Positions 17,066-29,500 of a stretch of DNA of 64,000 nt are shown in pieces. Every line of letters starts with the position of its first letter. The stretch's first letter is position 1. The position numbers were made by a program, and so were the translations under genes. Under the pieces are notes generated by a model. It had not been told where the DNA came from, made no database searches, and saw nothing but the letters and a program-made list of their open reading frames with translations. The stretch covers positions 885,170 through 949,169 of the forward strand of contig NZ_JACHYE010000001.1 of the NCBI RefSeq assembly GCF_014192645.1, in the 5' to 3' direction. This stretch comes from Herbaspirillum sp. Sphag64 (GTDB taxonomy: Bacteria > Pseudomonadota > Gammaproteobacteria > Burkholderiales > Burkholderiaceae_D).

Positions 17066-17228
17066 AAACAATAGTTGGCAAAAGAACAATTCTCTGTAGC
17101 AATCAATCCCCTCTTGCTTCACGTCATGCCGCTGGCTGACGAGCAGAATACAGACTCATGGAGGGTAGCGGCGCTCTTCTGCCGCTCTTCTACACCCTGC
17201 TTCTGGTATCTTTTTGAGCCAAATCCCT

Positions 17229-17234
17229 TATAAT
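17229..17234 (+). promoter_or_regulatory. -10 element of the argF promoter
   Basis: A perfect TATAAT at 17229-17234; no good -35 box is found at the usual distance. It predicts a leader of about 45 nt that contains the hairpin at 17253-17282. Confidence 0.5.
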
Positions 17235-17252
17235 CTAAACAGTTATAACAAT

Positions 17253-17282
17253 CGGCGGCAGGCGCCACTGGCCGCCGTTTTT
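17253..17282 (+). terminator. Terminator-like hairpin directly before argF
   Basis: CGGCGGC (17253-17259) pairs with GCCGCCG (17271-17277), followed by TTTTT and, four bases later, the argF ATG. It has all the marks of an intrinsic terminator but sits inside the argF leader, where a ribosome binding site is expected and none is seen. Confidence 0.6.
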
Positions 17283-17286
17283 ATTT

Positions 17287-18201
17287 ATGGCAATCAAACA
17301 CTACCTGCAGTTCTCTGACTTCACCCTTGACGAGTATGCGTATCTGATTGAGCGCTCCCGCGTAATCAAGCGCAAGTTCAAGAATTACGAACCCCACCAT
17401 TCTCTGGCTGACCGCACGCTGGTGATGGTGTTCGAGAAAAATTCGACCCGTACCCGTTTGTCCTTTGAAGCTGGCATGCACCAGCTCGGCGGGGCCGCGA
17501 TCTATCTCAACACCCGCGACAGCCAGTTGGGCCGTGGTGAGCCGATTGAAGATGCGGCACAAGTCATGTCGCGCATGTGCGACGTGATCATGATCCGTAC
17601 TTTCGGTCAGGAAATCATCGACCGCTTTGCTGCCTTCTCGCGGGTACCTGTCATCAACGGCCTGACCAACGAACATCATCCCTGCCAGGTATTAGCCGAT
17701 GTGTTCACCTATATCGAACAGCGCGGTTCGATCAAGGACAAGGTCGTGGCCTGGATTGGTGACGCCAACAATATGCTGTACTCGTGGCTGCAGGCAGCGG
17801 AGGTATTTGGCTTCCACGTCAATGTTTCCACGCCCAAGGGTTACGATATTGATCCGGCACTGGTAGCACCTGGCCATCAACGCTATACCTTCTTCAGCAA
17901 CCCGGCCGATGCCTGCGAAGGTGCCGATCTGGTCACCACTGATGTCTGGACCAGCATGGGTTACGAGGCAGAAAACGCTGCCCGCCTGAAAGCCTTTGAT
18001 GGCTGGATCGTGGATCAGGCGAAGATGTCACGCGCCAAGCCGGACGCGCTGTTCATGCATTGCCTGCCAGCACATCGCGGCGAAGAAGTTGCCGCCGAAG
18101 TCATCGACGGCCCGCAATCGGTAGTTTGGGAAGAAGCAGAAAACCGTCTGCATGTACAAAAGGCGCTACTGGAATATCTGGTGCTGGGAAAGGTCTCTTG
18201 A
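17287..18201 (+). CDS. argF: Ornithine carbamoyltransferase
   Basis: ArgF joins carbamoyl phosphate and ornithine to citrulline in arginine synthesis. The 304-residue product carries the carbamoyl-phosphate motif FEKNSTRTRLSFE, the HPCQVLAD region and the ornithine-side HCLPAHRGEEV. It is followed by argG, which uses its product. The start codon is preceded by a terminator-like hairpin rather than a normal ribosome binding site, which points to leader-level regulation. Confidence 0.97.
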   Translation: MAIKHYLQFSDFTLDEYAYLIERSRVIKRKFKNYEPHHSLADRTLVMVFEKNSTRTRLSFEAGMHQLGGAAIYLNTRDSQLGRGEPIEDAAQVMSRMCDVIMIRTFGQEIIDRFAAFSRVPVINGLTNEHHPCQVLADVFTYIEQRGSIKDKVVAWIGDANNMLYSWLQAAEVFGFHVNVSTPKGYDIDPALVAPGHQRYTFFSNPADACEGADLVTTDVWTSMGYEAENAARLKAFDGWIVDQAKMSRAKPDALFMHCLPAHRGEEVAAEVIDGPQSVVWEEAENRLHVQKALLEYLVLGKVS

Positions 18202-18251
18202 GTCAACACGAGAGACCGACACTACGCAACACTAGCGCCCATCAAGATTAA

Positions 18252-19619
<1,368 letters not shown>

Positions 19620-19662
19620 TTTTTACGTGTACTGATTTATTTTTTGACGGAAAGCAATCAAC

Positions 19663-19977
19663 ATGACAACTCAATTCGACAATGTCACCGTGCTCAAGAA
19701 AGGCAATGTGTACTTTGACGGCAAGTGTGTTTCGCATACCGTGATTTTTGCTGACGGCACCAAGAAAACACTGGGCGTAATTCTTCCCTCCTCGCTGGTT
19801 TTCAACACCGGCGCACCAGAAATCATGGAAATCAACGGCGGCAGCTGTAACGTCCGTCTGAAGGGTGAAGAGGGCTGGAAGACTTACGCCACTGGCACCA
19901 GCTTCAATGTACCGGGCAATTCCAGCTTCGAGATCGAAGTGACGGAAACACTGGACTACGTCTGCCACTTTGGCTGA
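19663..19977 (+). CDS. ppnP: Pyrimidine/purine nucleoside phosphorylase (PpnP, formerly UPF0345)
   Basis: This 104-residue cupin-fold protein matches PpnP, which splits several nucleosides with phosphate. Conserved blocks are [31 protein letters not shown] and the C-terminal [16 protein letters not shown]. It follows argG by 43 bp and is closed by a strong terminator, so it may share the arg transcript. Confidence 0.93.
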   Translation: MTTQFDNVTVLKKGNVYFDGKCVSHTVIFADGTKKTLGVILPSSLVFNTGAPEIMEINGGSCNVRLKGEEGWKTYATGTSFNVPGNSSFEIEVTETLDYVCHFG

Positions 19978-20013
19978 TCGTCACGGCTAATCGTTAGCGT
20001 CGTCAATGCCAAT

Positions 20014-20050
20014 AAAAAACGCGGCCTCGGGAAACCGGGCCGCGTTTTTT
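20014..20050. terminator. Strong terminator after ppnP
   Basis: AAAAAACGCGGCC (20014-20026) pairs with GGCCGCGTTTTTT (20038-20050); an inner CGG-GAAA-CCG extends the stem. The A/T-flanked GC stem works on both strands, serving ppnP and the opposite gene. Confidence 0.92.
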
Positions 20051-20081
20051 AACGTCGATATCTGAACCTGAACAGGGATTA

Positions 20082-21431
20082 TCATGCATTGACGTCAGAA
20101 GAGCCTTGCTGTTCAATCGCCTGCGATAGGCGCACCACGGCACAATCCATTTGCCCATTGGCATCAGGAAGTCCAAGCAAAACCAATTGCGGCTGCGAAC
20201 ACAACTGCGCCGAAGCCACCGCACAGCAAGTCGCAAGCCACGGCGCAGCCACTCCCGTCAATCCGACCGCTGTATCGATGCTGCCACCCAGCGTTGCCAG
20301 ACCCAGCGCGGACGTATGATCCCTCAGCGCATCGCATTGTTCGGAACGGCAATCGGCATGCCAGACACTAGCGATGTCGGCACCGGTAACATCAGCCCAC
20401 TTCAAGGCATGTACGATGACATGATCGGACTGATCCAGCGCACCACGCTGCGGACGGTGCAGCAAGACGGATGGGGTGAGCTGGTAGCTCCGGGCCAATG
20501 CAGCAGGCAGCATGAGCAAGGCGGCACCTGCTTCGGCACTATCGGCTGGCGGTACGCCGGCGACACTGGCATGCAACTGCACCGTCACGATCAATCGCGC
20601 TTGTTGTTGGTCTTGTTGATGGGCGTGATCGAGCCACGTATCGAGCAACTTCAAACTGCTATCGTCCTCTTCAGACAGAAGTGCCAACTGTACCGAACGC
20701 AGTCGATGCTTCTCCCAGGCGGATTGCCAGATCTCCTTGACCGCCTCCGGCAACACAATGCTTGCCACCTTCAATTGCACGGTCACAGGCAAGCTTTGCG
20801 GCAGCAAACGAACTGATTCAGCAAGACTCTCCTGCAGCTGCGCGAACACCCATGCCAGCGCCGCCTGCTGACGCACCAGTTCGTCTTCATCATCTGGTTT
20901 CTGATCCATGACGTTCGAGGCAGCGGACTGCTCTGCCACCAACAGCAAGCTCTGCTCGGTAGTGACAAACTGTCGCGCCTTCAGTGGTGCAGCACCAGAG
21001 TTTGCGGAAGAAAAAATGGGAACTGACAGTGATTGATCCTGAATTCCTGTCAAGGCGAGCGCGTTGACCGATTCCTCTTCCGAAAACCGATAAACGCAGC
21101 CAATCACTGCCAACGGACGGCTGGCGAAGCCGACTACCTCTTCTGTGTAATCCTCGCATACTTCGTTATAGATCTCGGCATCCAAGACCTTGCCCTGATA
21201 CATACCATAGCGATGTAACACCACCAGCGTCGCAAGTCCGGCTGGAAATACCAACAACGTTATCCAGAATTTCCACGTCTGGGTCGGCACACCCTTGGGC
21301 CACAGCAACAGGATCGTCACGACACCTGCAAGCGTCAGCACCAGGAACACCACTGCCCAGAACCATGCCGATGGTCTCTGATCAGGCACCGCTATTTTTT
21401 CGGGAAGTTGAGAGAAATTGAGATGCATCAT
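20082..21431 (-). CDS. Membrane-anchored protein of unknown function, 449 aa
   Basis: The product has two membrane helices near the N-terminus (FWAVVFLVLTLAGVVTILLLW at about 24-44 and WKFWITLLVFPAGLATLVVL at about 53-72) and a soluble domain of about 370 residues, probably cytoplasmic. That domain holds blocks such as GKVLDAEIYNEVCEDYTEEVVGFASRPLAV, a long coiled helical part around QQAALAWVFAQLQESLAESVRLL, and a C-terminal half with PWLATCCAVASAQLCSQPQLVLLGLP. Its ATG overlaps the stop of the upstream 65-residue gene (TAATG), so the two are translationally coupled. I do not recognise the family. Such proteins sometimes accompany secretion-system effectors, but no secretion genes are nearby, so this is only a possibility. 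Confidence 0.85.
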   Translation of the reverse strand: MMHLNFSQLPEKIAVPDQRPSAWFWAVVFLVLTLAGVVTILLLWPKGVPTQTWKFWITLLVFPAGLATLVVLHRYGMYQGKVLDAEIYNEVCEDYTEEVVGFASRPLAVIGCVYRFSEEESVNALALTGIQDQSLSVPIFSSANSGAAPLKARQFVTTEQSLLLVAEQSAASNVMDQKPDDEDELVRQQAALAWVFAQLQESLAESVRLLPQSLPVTVQLKVASIVLPEAVKEIWQSAWEKHRLRSVQLALLSEEDDSSLKLLDTWLDHAHQQDQQQARLIVTVQLHASVAGVPPADSAEAGAALLMLPAALARSYQLTPSVLLHRPQRGALDQSDHVIVHALKWADVTGADIASVWHADCRSEQCDALRDHTSALGLATLGGSIDTAVGLTGVAAPWLATCCAVASAQLCSQPQLVLLGLPDANGQMDCAVVRLSQAIEQQGSSDVNA

Positions 21432-21628
21432 TATCTTGCCATCGCAACCGAGAACGACCTATCGACTAGCGCCTGTGCCGCTTCAATTTCCAGCCTCAAT
21501 TCTCCATAGCGACAGTGCAGAAATCGTTTATCACACATGTCGAGGCAATCGGCTAAATCCGGTTCCTGATGATGGGTCAAGGTTAGGGCGTGGACAAGCG
21601 CAGTGGCTTGATCGAATGGCTGGTTCAT
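21431..21628 (-). CDS. Small protein of unknown function, 65 aa, coupled to the membrane protein gene
   Basis: The ATG at 21628 has AAGGA at the right distance, whereas the ATG at 21637 lies too close to it. The stop TAA shares its last A with the ATG of the next gene, a strong sign of a real operon. The product has three close cysteines (DCLDMCDKRFLHC), a possible metal-binding or disulfide cluster, and an amphipathic helical C-terminus. No signal peptide or membrane helix. Family not recognised. Confidence 0.7.
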   Translation of the reverse strand: MNQPFDQATALVHALTLTHHQEPDLADCLDMCDKRFLHCRYGELRLEIEAAQALVDRSFSVAMAR

Positions 21629-21759
21629 CTCTGGCATTCCTTCGAAGTATCGTCGGATAGACGTGATCGGAGGCTGATGTTAAGAGACGCGGATGAAAAT
21701 ATATATAGAAGGTTTTCTAGATTTACTACTTATATTTGATTTTTGAGAGACAGGTTTTA

Positions 21760-22785
21760 TCAGATGAATACTGGTTCCGGCTCAAGCAGCACACCGAATT
21801 TGCCTTGCACGTCCGCCTGGATCGCCTGCGCCAGCGCGACAATATCTGCGCCGCTGGCACCACCGCGATTGATCAGTACCAGTGCCTGCTTTTCATACAC
21901 GCCTGCCGCACCCAATGACCTTCCCTTCCAGCCGCATTGATCAATAAGCCAGCCAGCGGCAAGCTTATAACTGCCATCTGGCTGCGCATAACTGACCAAT
22001 TGTGGATAGACCTGCAGCAATGCTTCCCGCTGTGCTGCACTCACGATGGGATTTTTGAAAAAACTACCTGCGTTGCCGATCATGGCCGGATCGGGCAGTT
22101 TGCGTCTACGTATCGCGATCACGGCATCAGCGACATCGCGTGGAGTTGGCGCACTGATGGCGCGCGCGGCAAGCTCCTGACGCACGTCTGCGTAATGTAT
22201 GTCGGGCTGCCACTGTTTGGACAAAGCGAAGGTGACATCCAGCACCACGGTTTGTTCACGCAATGCGTGTTTAAAAATACTGTCGCGATAACCAAACTGG
22301 CAGTCAGCGTTGTTGAGCGTGATGGTGGTGCCGGAGACGAAATCGAATAGGGTCAGGGCATGCAAACGATCCTTGATCTCGATGCCGTAGGCGCCGATGT
22401 TCTGGATCGGCGCCGCGCCGACATTGCCGGGAATCAATGATAGATTCTCCAGTCCGCCGAGCCCAAGATTTAGAGTCCATTGCACGAACTGATGCCAGCT
22501 CTCACCAGCAGCGGCCTTGACGTAGACAAATTGCTCATCTTCAGCAGCGATCTGCATGCCACGCGTGCACAGATGCAACACCAGTCCCGGAAAATCCTGT
22601 GTTAACAAAAGATTGCTACCACCGCCCAGTACCAGCCGCGGCACCTGAGACAGTTGCCGGTTGTCGCGTACGGCCAGCAACATGGCGGCATCGGTTACAG
22701 CCACGTAGGCCTCGGCGCGGGCATCGAGGCCGAAAGTATTGAGTTGGCGCAGGGAAAAATCGCGCTGCAAAGGGATCATAGACAT
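21760..22785 (-). CDS. murB: UDP-N-acetylenolpyruvoylglucosamine reductase
   Basis: MurB is the FAD enzyme that reduces UDP-GlcNAc-enolpyruvate to UDP-MurNAc in peptidoglycan synthesis. The 341-residue, E. coli-type (class I) product shows NTFGLDARAEAYV, the FAD loop LVLGGGSNLLLT, LIPGNVGAAPIQNIGAYG, the catalytic-serine region GNAGSFFKNPIV and the C-terminal glutamate region LLEPEPVFI. No close ribosome binding site is obvious at either the 22785 or 22779 ATG. It is divergent from yajQ. Confidence 0.96.
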   Translation of the reverse strand: MSMIPLQRDFSLRQLNTFGLDARAEAYVAVTDAAMLLAVRDNRQLSQVPRLVLGGGSNLLLTQDFPGLVLHLCTRGMQIAAEDEQFVYVKAAAGESWHQFVQWTLNLGLGGLENLSLIPGNVGAAPIQNIGAYGIEIKDRLHALTLFDFVSGTTITLNNADCQFGYRDSIFKHALREQTVVLDVTFALSKQWQPDIHYADVRQELAARAISAPTPRDVADAVIAIRRRKLPDPAMIGNAGSFFKNPIVSAAQREALLQVYPQLVSYAQPDGSYKLAAGWLIDQCGWKGRSLGAAGVYEKQALVLINRGGASGADIVALAQAIQADVQGKFGVLLEPEPVFI

Positions 22786-22881
22786 AAGCGCAGGATTATA
22801 GCGGCAAGCTCCCGTAGCCGGTAACGGGCTTGTCCGTTAAAATCACGACTTTAAAGCTTGCCGTACGCAAAAGGAAACACC

Positions 22882-23367
22882 ATGCCATCATTTGATACCG
22901 TCTCCGAAGCCAATCTGGTTGAAGTCAAGAATGCCGTTGATCAGGCCAACAAGGAAATCACTACCCGCTTCGACTTCAAGGGTAGCGATGCCCGCGTCGA
23001 ACAGAAAGAGCGCGATCTGACTGCTTTTGCCGACTCTGAATTCCAGCTCGGTCAGGTACGTGACGTGCTGACCAACAAAATGACCAAGCGTAACGTCGAT
23101 GTGCGCTTTCTGGATCTGGGCAAGATCGAAAAAATCGGCGGCGACAAGGTCAAACAGGTCATCAAGGTCAAGAATGGTATTGAAACCGAAGATGCCAAGA
23201 AGATCGTGCGTGTCATCAAGGATAGCAAGATGAAGGTCCAGGCTAGTATCCAGGGGGACGCCGTGCGCGTGACCGGGGCCAAGCGCGACGATCTGCAGGC
23301 AGCCATGGCCCTGCTGCGCAAGGAAATCAAGGAACTGCCTCTGGAATTCAATAATTTCCGTGATTGA
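22882..23367 (+). CDS. yajQ: YajQ family nucleotide-binding protein
   Basis: The 161-residue product matches YajQ (UPF0234): [37 protein letters not shown] and the C-terminal [28 protein letters not shown]. Members bind nucleotides; in Xanthomonas a YajQ protein binds cyclic-di-GMP and affects virulence. The ATG at 22882 has AAGGAA upstream. It lies next to the AT-rich giant gene, convergent with it. Confidence 0.95.
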   Translation: MPSFDTVSEANLVEVKNAVDQANKEITTRFDFKGSDARVEQKERDLTAFADSEFQLGQVRDVLTNKMTKRNVDVRFLDLGKIEKIGGDKVKQVIKVKNGIETEDAKKIVRVIKDSKMKVQASIQGDAVRVTGAKRDDLQAAMALLRKEIKELPLEFNNFRD

Positions 23368-23438
23368 GTTCGCGATCGATTTGGTTCTTCCGCGCCGTTC
23401 CAGCGCATGATGTTCATCTCAAAACATTTCCACAAATC

Positions 23439-23463
23439 CGAGTCCTGTCAACGATAGGACTCG
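23439..23463. repeat. Inverted repeat between convergent genes
   Basis: CGAGTCCT (23439-23446) and AGGACTCG (23456-23463) are exact reverse complements with a 9-nt loop. There is no long T-run, but the position between the ends of yajQ and the giant gene suggests a termination or mRNA-end hairpin. Confidence 0.55.
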
Positions 23464-23510
23464 GCAGTGAGAGCGCATCTCACAGTTAGCAGTTATTGGT
23501 TAGAGGCGCT

Positions 23511-26500
23511 CTAATTTCCCTTCTTTTTTTCCCGGCCAGCAGCAACGTCATCGAGTTTTCTGCCCGCGGACGCCGTAAGCTCATAAAGGTCATAAGCGAA
23601 GTTTTGGCTACTCGGCCCGAAACTGCCGGTGGCATAGATGACCGTCAGATACCGAAAAACTCCCTCAAAACGCATGACGATGGATTGCCGATATCGATAC
23701 GAAGTCTCACTCTCTGCATAGGTCCGATTTTTCAGGTCCACGTTTGCAATCGGATCGAGATTACTTGCAGAAATTTCATTAAAGAGATCGTATAGATAAA
23801 CTTTGCTGTCATTAAATGCAAGCGCCACCAACGCATTCAAGGGCGAAAAGGCGACTGCGGCCAGGCTTTCATTGAATTCGGCGTTAGCAGGACGCTGCAG
23901 AAATATCAGCCTTTTCTCGCCCTGGTCATAAATTAGTACTCCGGAGCGCAGCGGGTGTTCGAAGCCCAGAAAGCGTTGATCAGGCGTGATGAATATTGGC
24001 TCAAAACCAGGAGGAGGTGACCATAGCGTACGATGATCCTGTAATTTGTGCCAAGTAAATTTGCCTGGATGATAAAACTCACCGGCATCGCTCACCGCAC
24101 ATAACGAGAAATCTTGCGACTTGAGATCAGCTGGTAATTGTTGACGATTTGTGGCGGCGATGTCAGTGTCGGAATCGCTGCGACGAGATCCGAAGAAACT
24201 CTCCAAAGAGAAAAGGGAAAGATATCTTTCACTATCAATCAGGGCGACCCAGTTTCCACGTGGAGAAATGAGCGCATATTCAATCCGGCTTTGCAGATCA
24301 CCGCGCAGCAGTTTCACCAAACCCCAGTCTTTGTGAGCAATCCAAATATTTTTTTTACCTATATCCGTCAAAAGTTCCGGCTGGACGTTGATTTCCTGCA
24401 TAAATTGGATAACAGAGCGTGTAGGAGCACATTGCAAATCCGGGACCCACTTCATCATTCCATCGCTGGTGGTAATATGCTCCCCATAGAAATTAAGCCC
24501 ATAGCGCTTGAGTAACACGCCAACAGTATGGGTACTTTGCTGATCCCCCAGCCAGATGGCTTCATGCTCTCCACTCCCTCCGACAATTAATGTTCCTGCT
24601 GAACGAGACGTATTAATTAAAGTATTTTTAAGAAAGATGTGGTGTAACAGAGATACCTGATTCAATTTAACGCCTACCCTCATTGCTGCTATTTGGCGCT
24701 GTAAACTTAGGCCCATTGCCAGCGCAGGATATTCCCTATTCAAAGGAAGCGCGTCAGGATGCCATGACCAAGAAAGTAAATATGCCGTTGGCAGTGATAA
24801 TAATTCCGTCCGATCAGTGCAAGCTAGGCTCTGCAAAAAGATCGTCTGGTATAACCGCAAGGTCAACACACTGATATTGTTCTGGCTCTGCTCGCGCACG
24901 CTCAACCATTGTGCAAGGTCATACCATTCGCGCCCCGGAACCATCAATTCCTCCAGTTTTTTAAACGGAAATTCGGTTTGCTTTTTCTTCGCCGCAGTCC
25001 AATCATCGTTTTCATGCACGACGTTGAAACTCTCGGTAAATACATCATATTTCAGCCAAGCGGCAATGTGATTATTGTTGCTACAGTACAGGGGACAAAG
25101 GTCCTCTCGCCACACTCCTAACCGATAATAGCTGCCGGCAACTTTGAGCCATGTATGTCCCTCATGCATGACAGCGCCGCTGATTAATGCCGTCGGTATT
25201 TTATTGAACGCAATACCCTCACAATGGGATTTTTGTTCATTGACAAAGTCTTCCAGAGATATCCCCGCATGTACCGAGCTTTCGCCAATATAAGGCTTCA
25301 CCGGTATCCACTGATTATTTTTTGAAGACCATCCAACCTTAAATGAAGGGTGTGTCAACTGATTAGAAACAATGACAAAGTGACTTCTTATCGCGCTTAC
25401 TTTGAGATGAAAACATTGATTTTCTATAATAGCGGTCAAGCTTTCCTCTGTCGGCACTCTCAATTCGGAACAATCGCTATTTTTCTTGGCATATCTCCCC
25501 TCAGCAAACAACAAAGAATGATAATCACTACTATTTTCACTGGGTTTATCAGTGAGAACAATCACAATATTACCTGCTTGATTTCGCCTCAGTGACAACG
25601 TAAAGGCCCTAGGCTGCCTTGGTACAATGGCCAGCTTGTCTCCAGCATGTAATGAACGGAAATAAAGTTGTTGCGTATCGATAATATAGTGGACTGAATC
25701 AATTTCGAAAATTTCGTATGCATTCGTCGGACTATATCCATCCCCGATAATTTCACATTGATGATCAGGATATATAAACGGCTGCGGCATCTTTTCTGTA
25801 TCACCAAAGACCCACATTTTTTCGCCATTTTCTTCAATCATTCTTGAACGCTTTAACTTTGGAGCAATTGTTGCAGAGGATAACCACGGAGAGAGGTTGC
25901 AGATATTCGATAAGGACAAAGGACAGGTGTATTTGATAAAAACTCCTGTGGGGCTTTGCGCATTTAACATCACATAGACTTTGTCACCACGACTAGTCAT
26001 CTCCCCTGTTTCCCCAGCAATAACAGAGTGATTACTATTGGCTAAGTGGAAAATATTGTAGTAACCGTCATCGTACTGCACCAGTGAAAGAAAGGAGGCA
26101 CTGCTTTTATAGTCGATGTTAATAGGCATCATACTATTCTGTATATCAATTTCCAAATCGCCACCACGATTATTTATTTTTGATACCCTGACAAAAATTT
26201 TTCTCACATCCATCATTGATTGCATACGGACACTGACTTCAGCAACATTTCGCCAGTTTCTGACTGCATTCGCAATCACCCCAATCATATTCCCGCTCAC
26301 AAAGAGTGAGCCAAATTGGGCAGCCATTTTATTTACATTTATTATTAGGGAAATACCTGGATCCATGGCATCGACAATTAAAGAAAAAGCAGACTTCCCT
26401 AATGATATAGTTTCTTCATTTCCATAAAACACAACACTTGAAATGAGACTATTAATGCTGATAGTTTTTTTGGCCACAATGCCATAACTTGCAATAAATT

Positions 26501-29500
26501 GCGGGGATTGCACCACTTGTATCAAGACTTTTTTACTCGCCGTTCTTGCTGATTTAATTAAAATCAATCCTCCTTTTTTCACAAGAGGCGCAAGCGTAAA
26601 GGCGACATCCAATACACAACTAACGACGGCACTGGTCGAATCTTTTGCCAATAAGCTATTAACACAACTATAGAAAGGAATAAATACATCCTTCAAGAAT
26701 TGACCAATTGCATCCATCAATGGCTTGTCATAACCATCGTTATATAAAATATCTTCAAAATTCTTATATCTTTTTTCCACAAGTCGATCAATAAAAATCG
26801 AGATCGGTTCTCCTATTACCGTTTTTACACTATCGTAATTTGTTGAAAATACAATATCTATATTTTTGAGTGTACTGACCGGCCATGACTCAAAAAAAGG
26901 CAGCAATTCTCTCTGAAGATTATTGGTATCTAATTTTTTTATCCAATAATCATTAACAGTTCTATTTGTGACATAGGTGTAGGTTTGACCGTTCAATGTC
27001 GCATTAAAGAATAAATAGCCAGCCTTGGGTTTCCAAGTTTGCACAACTGGACCGAAAGTAAGAAGCTCACGGATATCCCTACTCCTGCTGACGAAAACGT
27101 TCACCTCTGTCAGCGCGGCCCGATTAATGAATTGATAGTCATCATAGGAACAATCATGGCTAAACACATCGCCGACCGAAAATAACTGACTCAGCAAGAG
27201 ACTATCCGCTTTCTTTAATGATTGAACAAAATTGGAAATTGCGGACTTGAAAGCATTATTTACAGTTGGTATTTTTATGGCCTGACTTTTCCGGTTGTAG
27301 CAATACAAATGTTCGTCTGATGACTTCAAGATTTGAATTGAGTTTTGTTGTATGCGAACCTCTTTTTTAAGTGTTTTTTTTAGAAATTTGTCTTTACCGA
27401 TTGACCTTTTCGGAAGAGAATACAAAGTTGCATTCACACTCCCGCAATGGTGAAATAACAGTTTTTCAGCCATTTTATCGCGCGAATGCCAGGGTTCTCT
27501 TATAGCCTTATTCAACGCCATTTTAACTGCATTAAAATCATTTACTCTTGTGGAATCGCTTCTAATTCGCATCTGCATAAAATGGGTAACCACTTTCTGA
27601 GCGTCTCCTAGAGACGGCAGCAATGCTGGACTCATGCCAGGAAGAAAAAACAGTGCTGCCACTTTAATGCCTAGTGAAATCGCCTGATTGCTTCCTTCAA
27701 CCATGTCCCCCTTAACTAGCATTTGGAATATATAAGCGCCGAAAAGCTGCATCTCTTTCGCTCCCCGTTCTTCTTGCACACTTACCTCAACAAATTTCGC
27801 GCCAAGATATAAAAAGAACCAAGTGGTGCTACCTACCAGTATCAAATTAAATTCATCGGCAAAATCGTCCTTTTTAAAATCGATTTTCAATAAAGGCATG
27901 ATTGGAAATAGAAAACGTTCATTGAAAAATCTAACCAATTCCTCATCTTCTGTTTCAAATGACCAGCCAGTAATTTTTTGATGAAAATCTTCGATAGAAA
28001 TTCGGCGGTTGGCGACAAACTCGTCCAGCAGATAAGCTTCAAGTGAGCGTCCGCCAAACAATAATTTAGACAGCAAATCACCAACCAGTAAGGCTTCTGC
28101 TGATGGATCCAAATACTCGTCATGCCTTTCACCAAACAAACCTGTTCCATACAGAGCAATATGCGCCAAGTCGGTTTGATGCTGCTTATCCTGGCGTATC
28201 AAACGTAGTGCAGCCCGGGCCAGTTCCTTGTCGCTCACCTCGTTCGATGAAAACAGGCGAATTGAATGTAAATAACCGATTAATCTGCTGCGAAATAATA
28301 ATTGAGGCGAAGCGCTTGTCAGTACTGAAGTTTTAGCATCGTCATTTTGCGGATGAATATCGACATCGTTGTTCTCTGAAACAGTTGCCGATGCCGAAAA
28401 TTCAGGTTCTTCAAGAACGCTTGTATTATTTCTGCGGTCGATAAAAAACTTATCCCGGATGAATTTTCCCGCGATCAGCAAAGTCGTTCCTGCAAACGCG
28501 AGAGCAGCTCCTCGAACGGTTCTTCCTGGTAAGCCGGTATGCCGCGCAGATGCTGTCATAGTCGCCGCAGAAGCAACGATCAAGGCCTGCGCGGCATCGT
28601 TGCTCTTCCCATTAGCGGCGGCAGAATTCGCCGGCCGTGACCCACTTGCGACTGCTTCTTGTGGACCCTGATGCCGATTTTCAATTCCAATAAAGCGCTT
28701 TGAGAAGGGGCATTTTCTCTCCGTGCCGACTATTTTTCCCGCATCATCCATGCGCGTACAACGCCAGCTTTTTTGTTCTGTCACCTTGGGGGTTGCCCTG
28801 GCTGAGCTATTGATTTCTTCCACACAAAGATAATGATGGTCGCCACTCGTGTCTTGCGCCGTAAAGCGACACACATCTCCTGCATGCTGCGCCATTTTGC
28901 CAAGATGATTCCAATAGCTACTGGCGCGCAACAACAAATTCCCCAGATACGCCGGTACCCGCAGCAAGCGTCGTTGTGGCGCACCTTCATCGGTGATCCA
29001 ATGCTTGGCGGCCACTACCAGCACGGCCAAACCGGTGAAAAAATAGCTGGATGCATGGTCGCCATCCTGGGCCGAAAATTGTTCTAGAAACGCTTCACCG
29101 ACATAGTCGAGCAGCGTCTCCCGAATAAAATGCGCCATCTGCGAAATCATGTTGCCATTGTCAAGCAAGTGGGAAGAGGCCAGACCAATTGTGCTTAACA
29201 TCGCCATGTCGATGTTTTTTCTTTCCGTCACGGCCATATACAGCTCATATGCTGCCACCACAATATCGGCTGGCAATCCCGGAAAAAATTTTGATAGGCC
29301 AACGAAAACTAATTGATTTTCTAACACGCCACCAAAATTGCTGATGAGCTCTTTGGCGCAACGCCGACAATCTTCAGTGAATGGAATAGATTGTTCAACA
29401 TCGTTTTCCGAATGGCTGTCCGCTGATGCAAAATCCGTCTGAACCTCAAACCATTCCTTATCCATATCGAGATGATCAACGGCATCAAACCAGATGTCGG

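Noticed and set aside
20082..21431. Assignment of the 449-residue protein to the type VI lipase adapter (Tla3/DUF2875) group
   Set aside because: It shares length and N-terminal helices, but the sequence blocks I remember for that family are absent.
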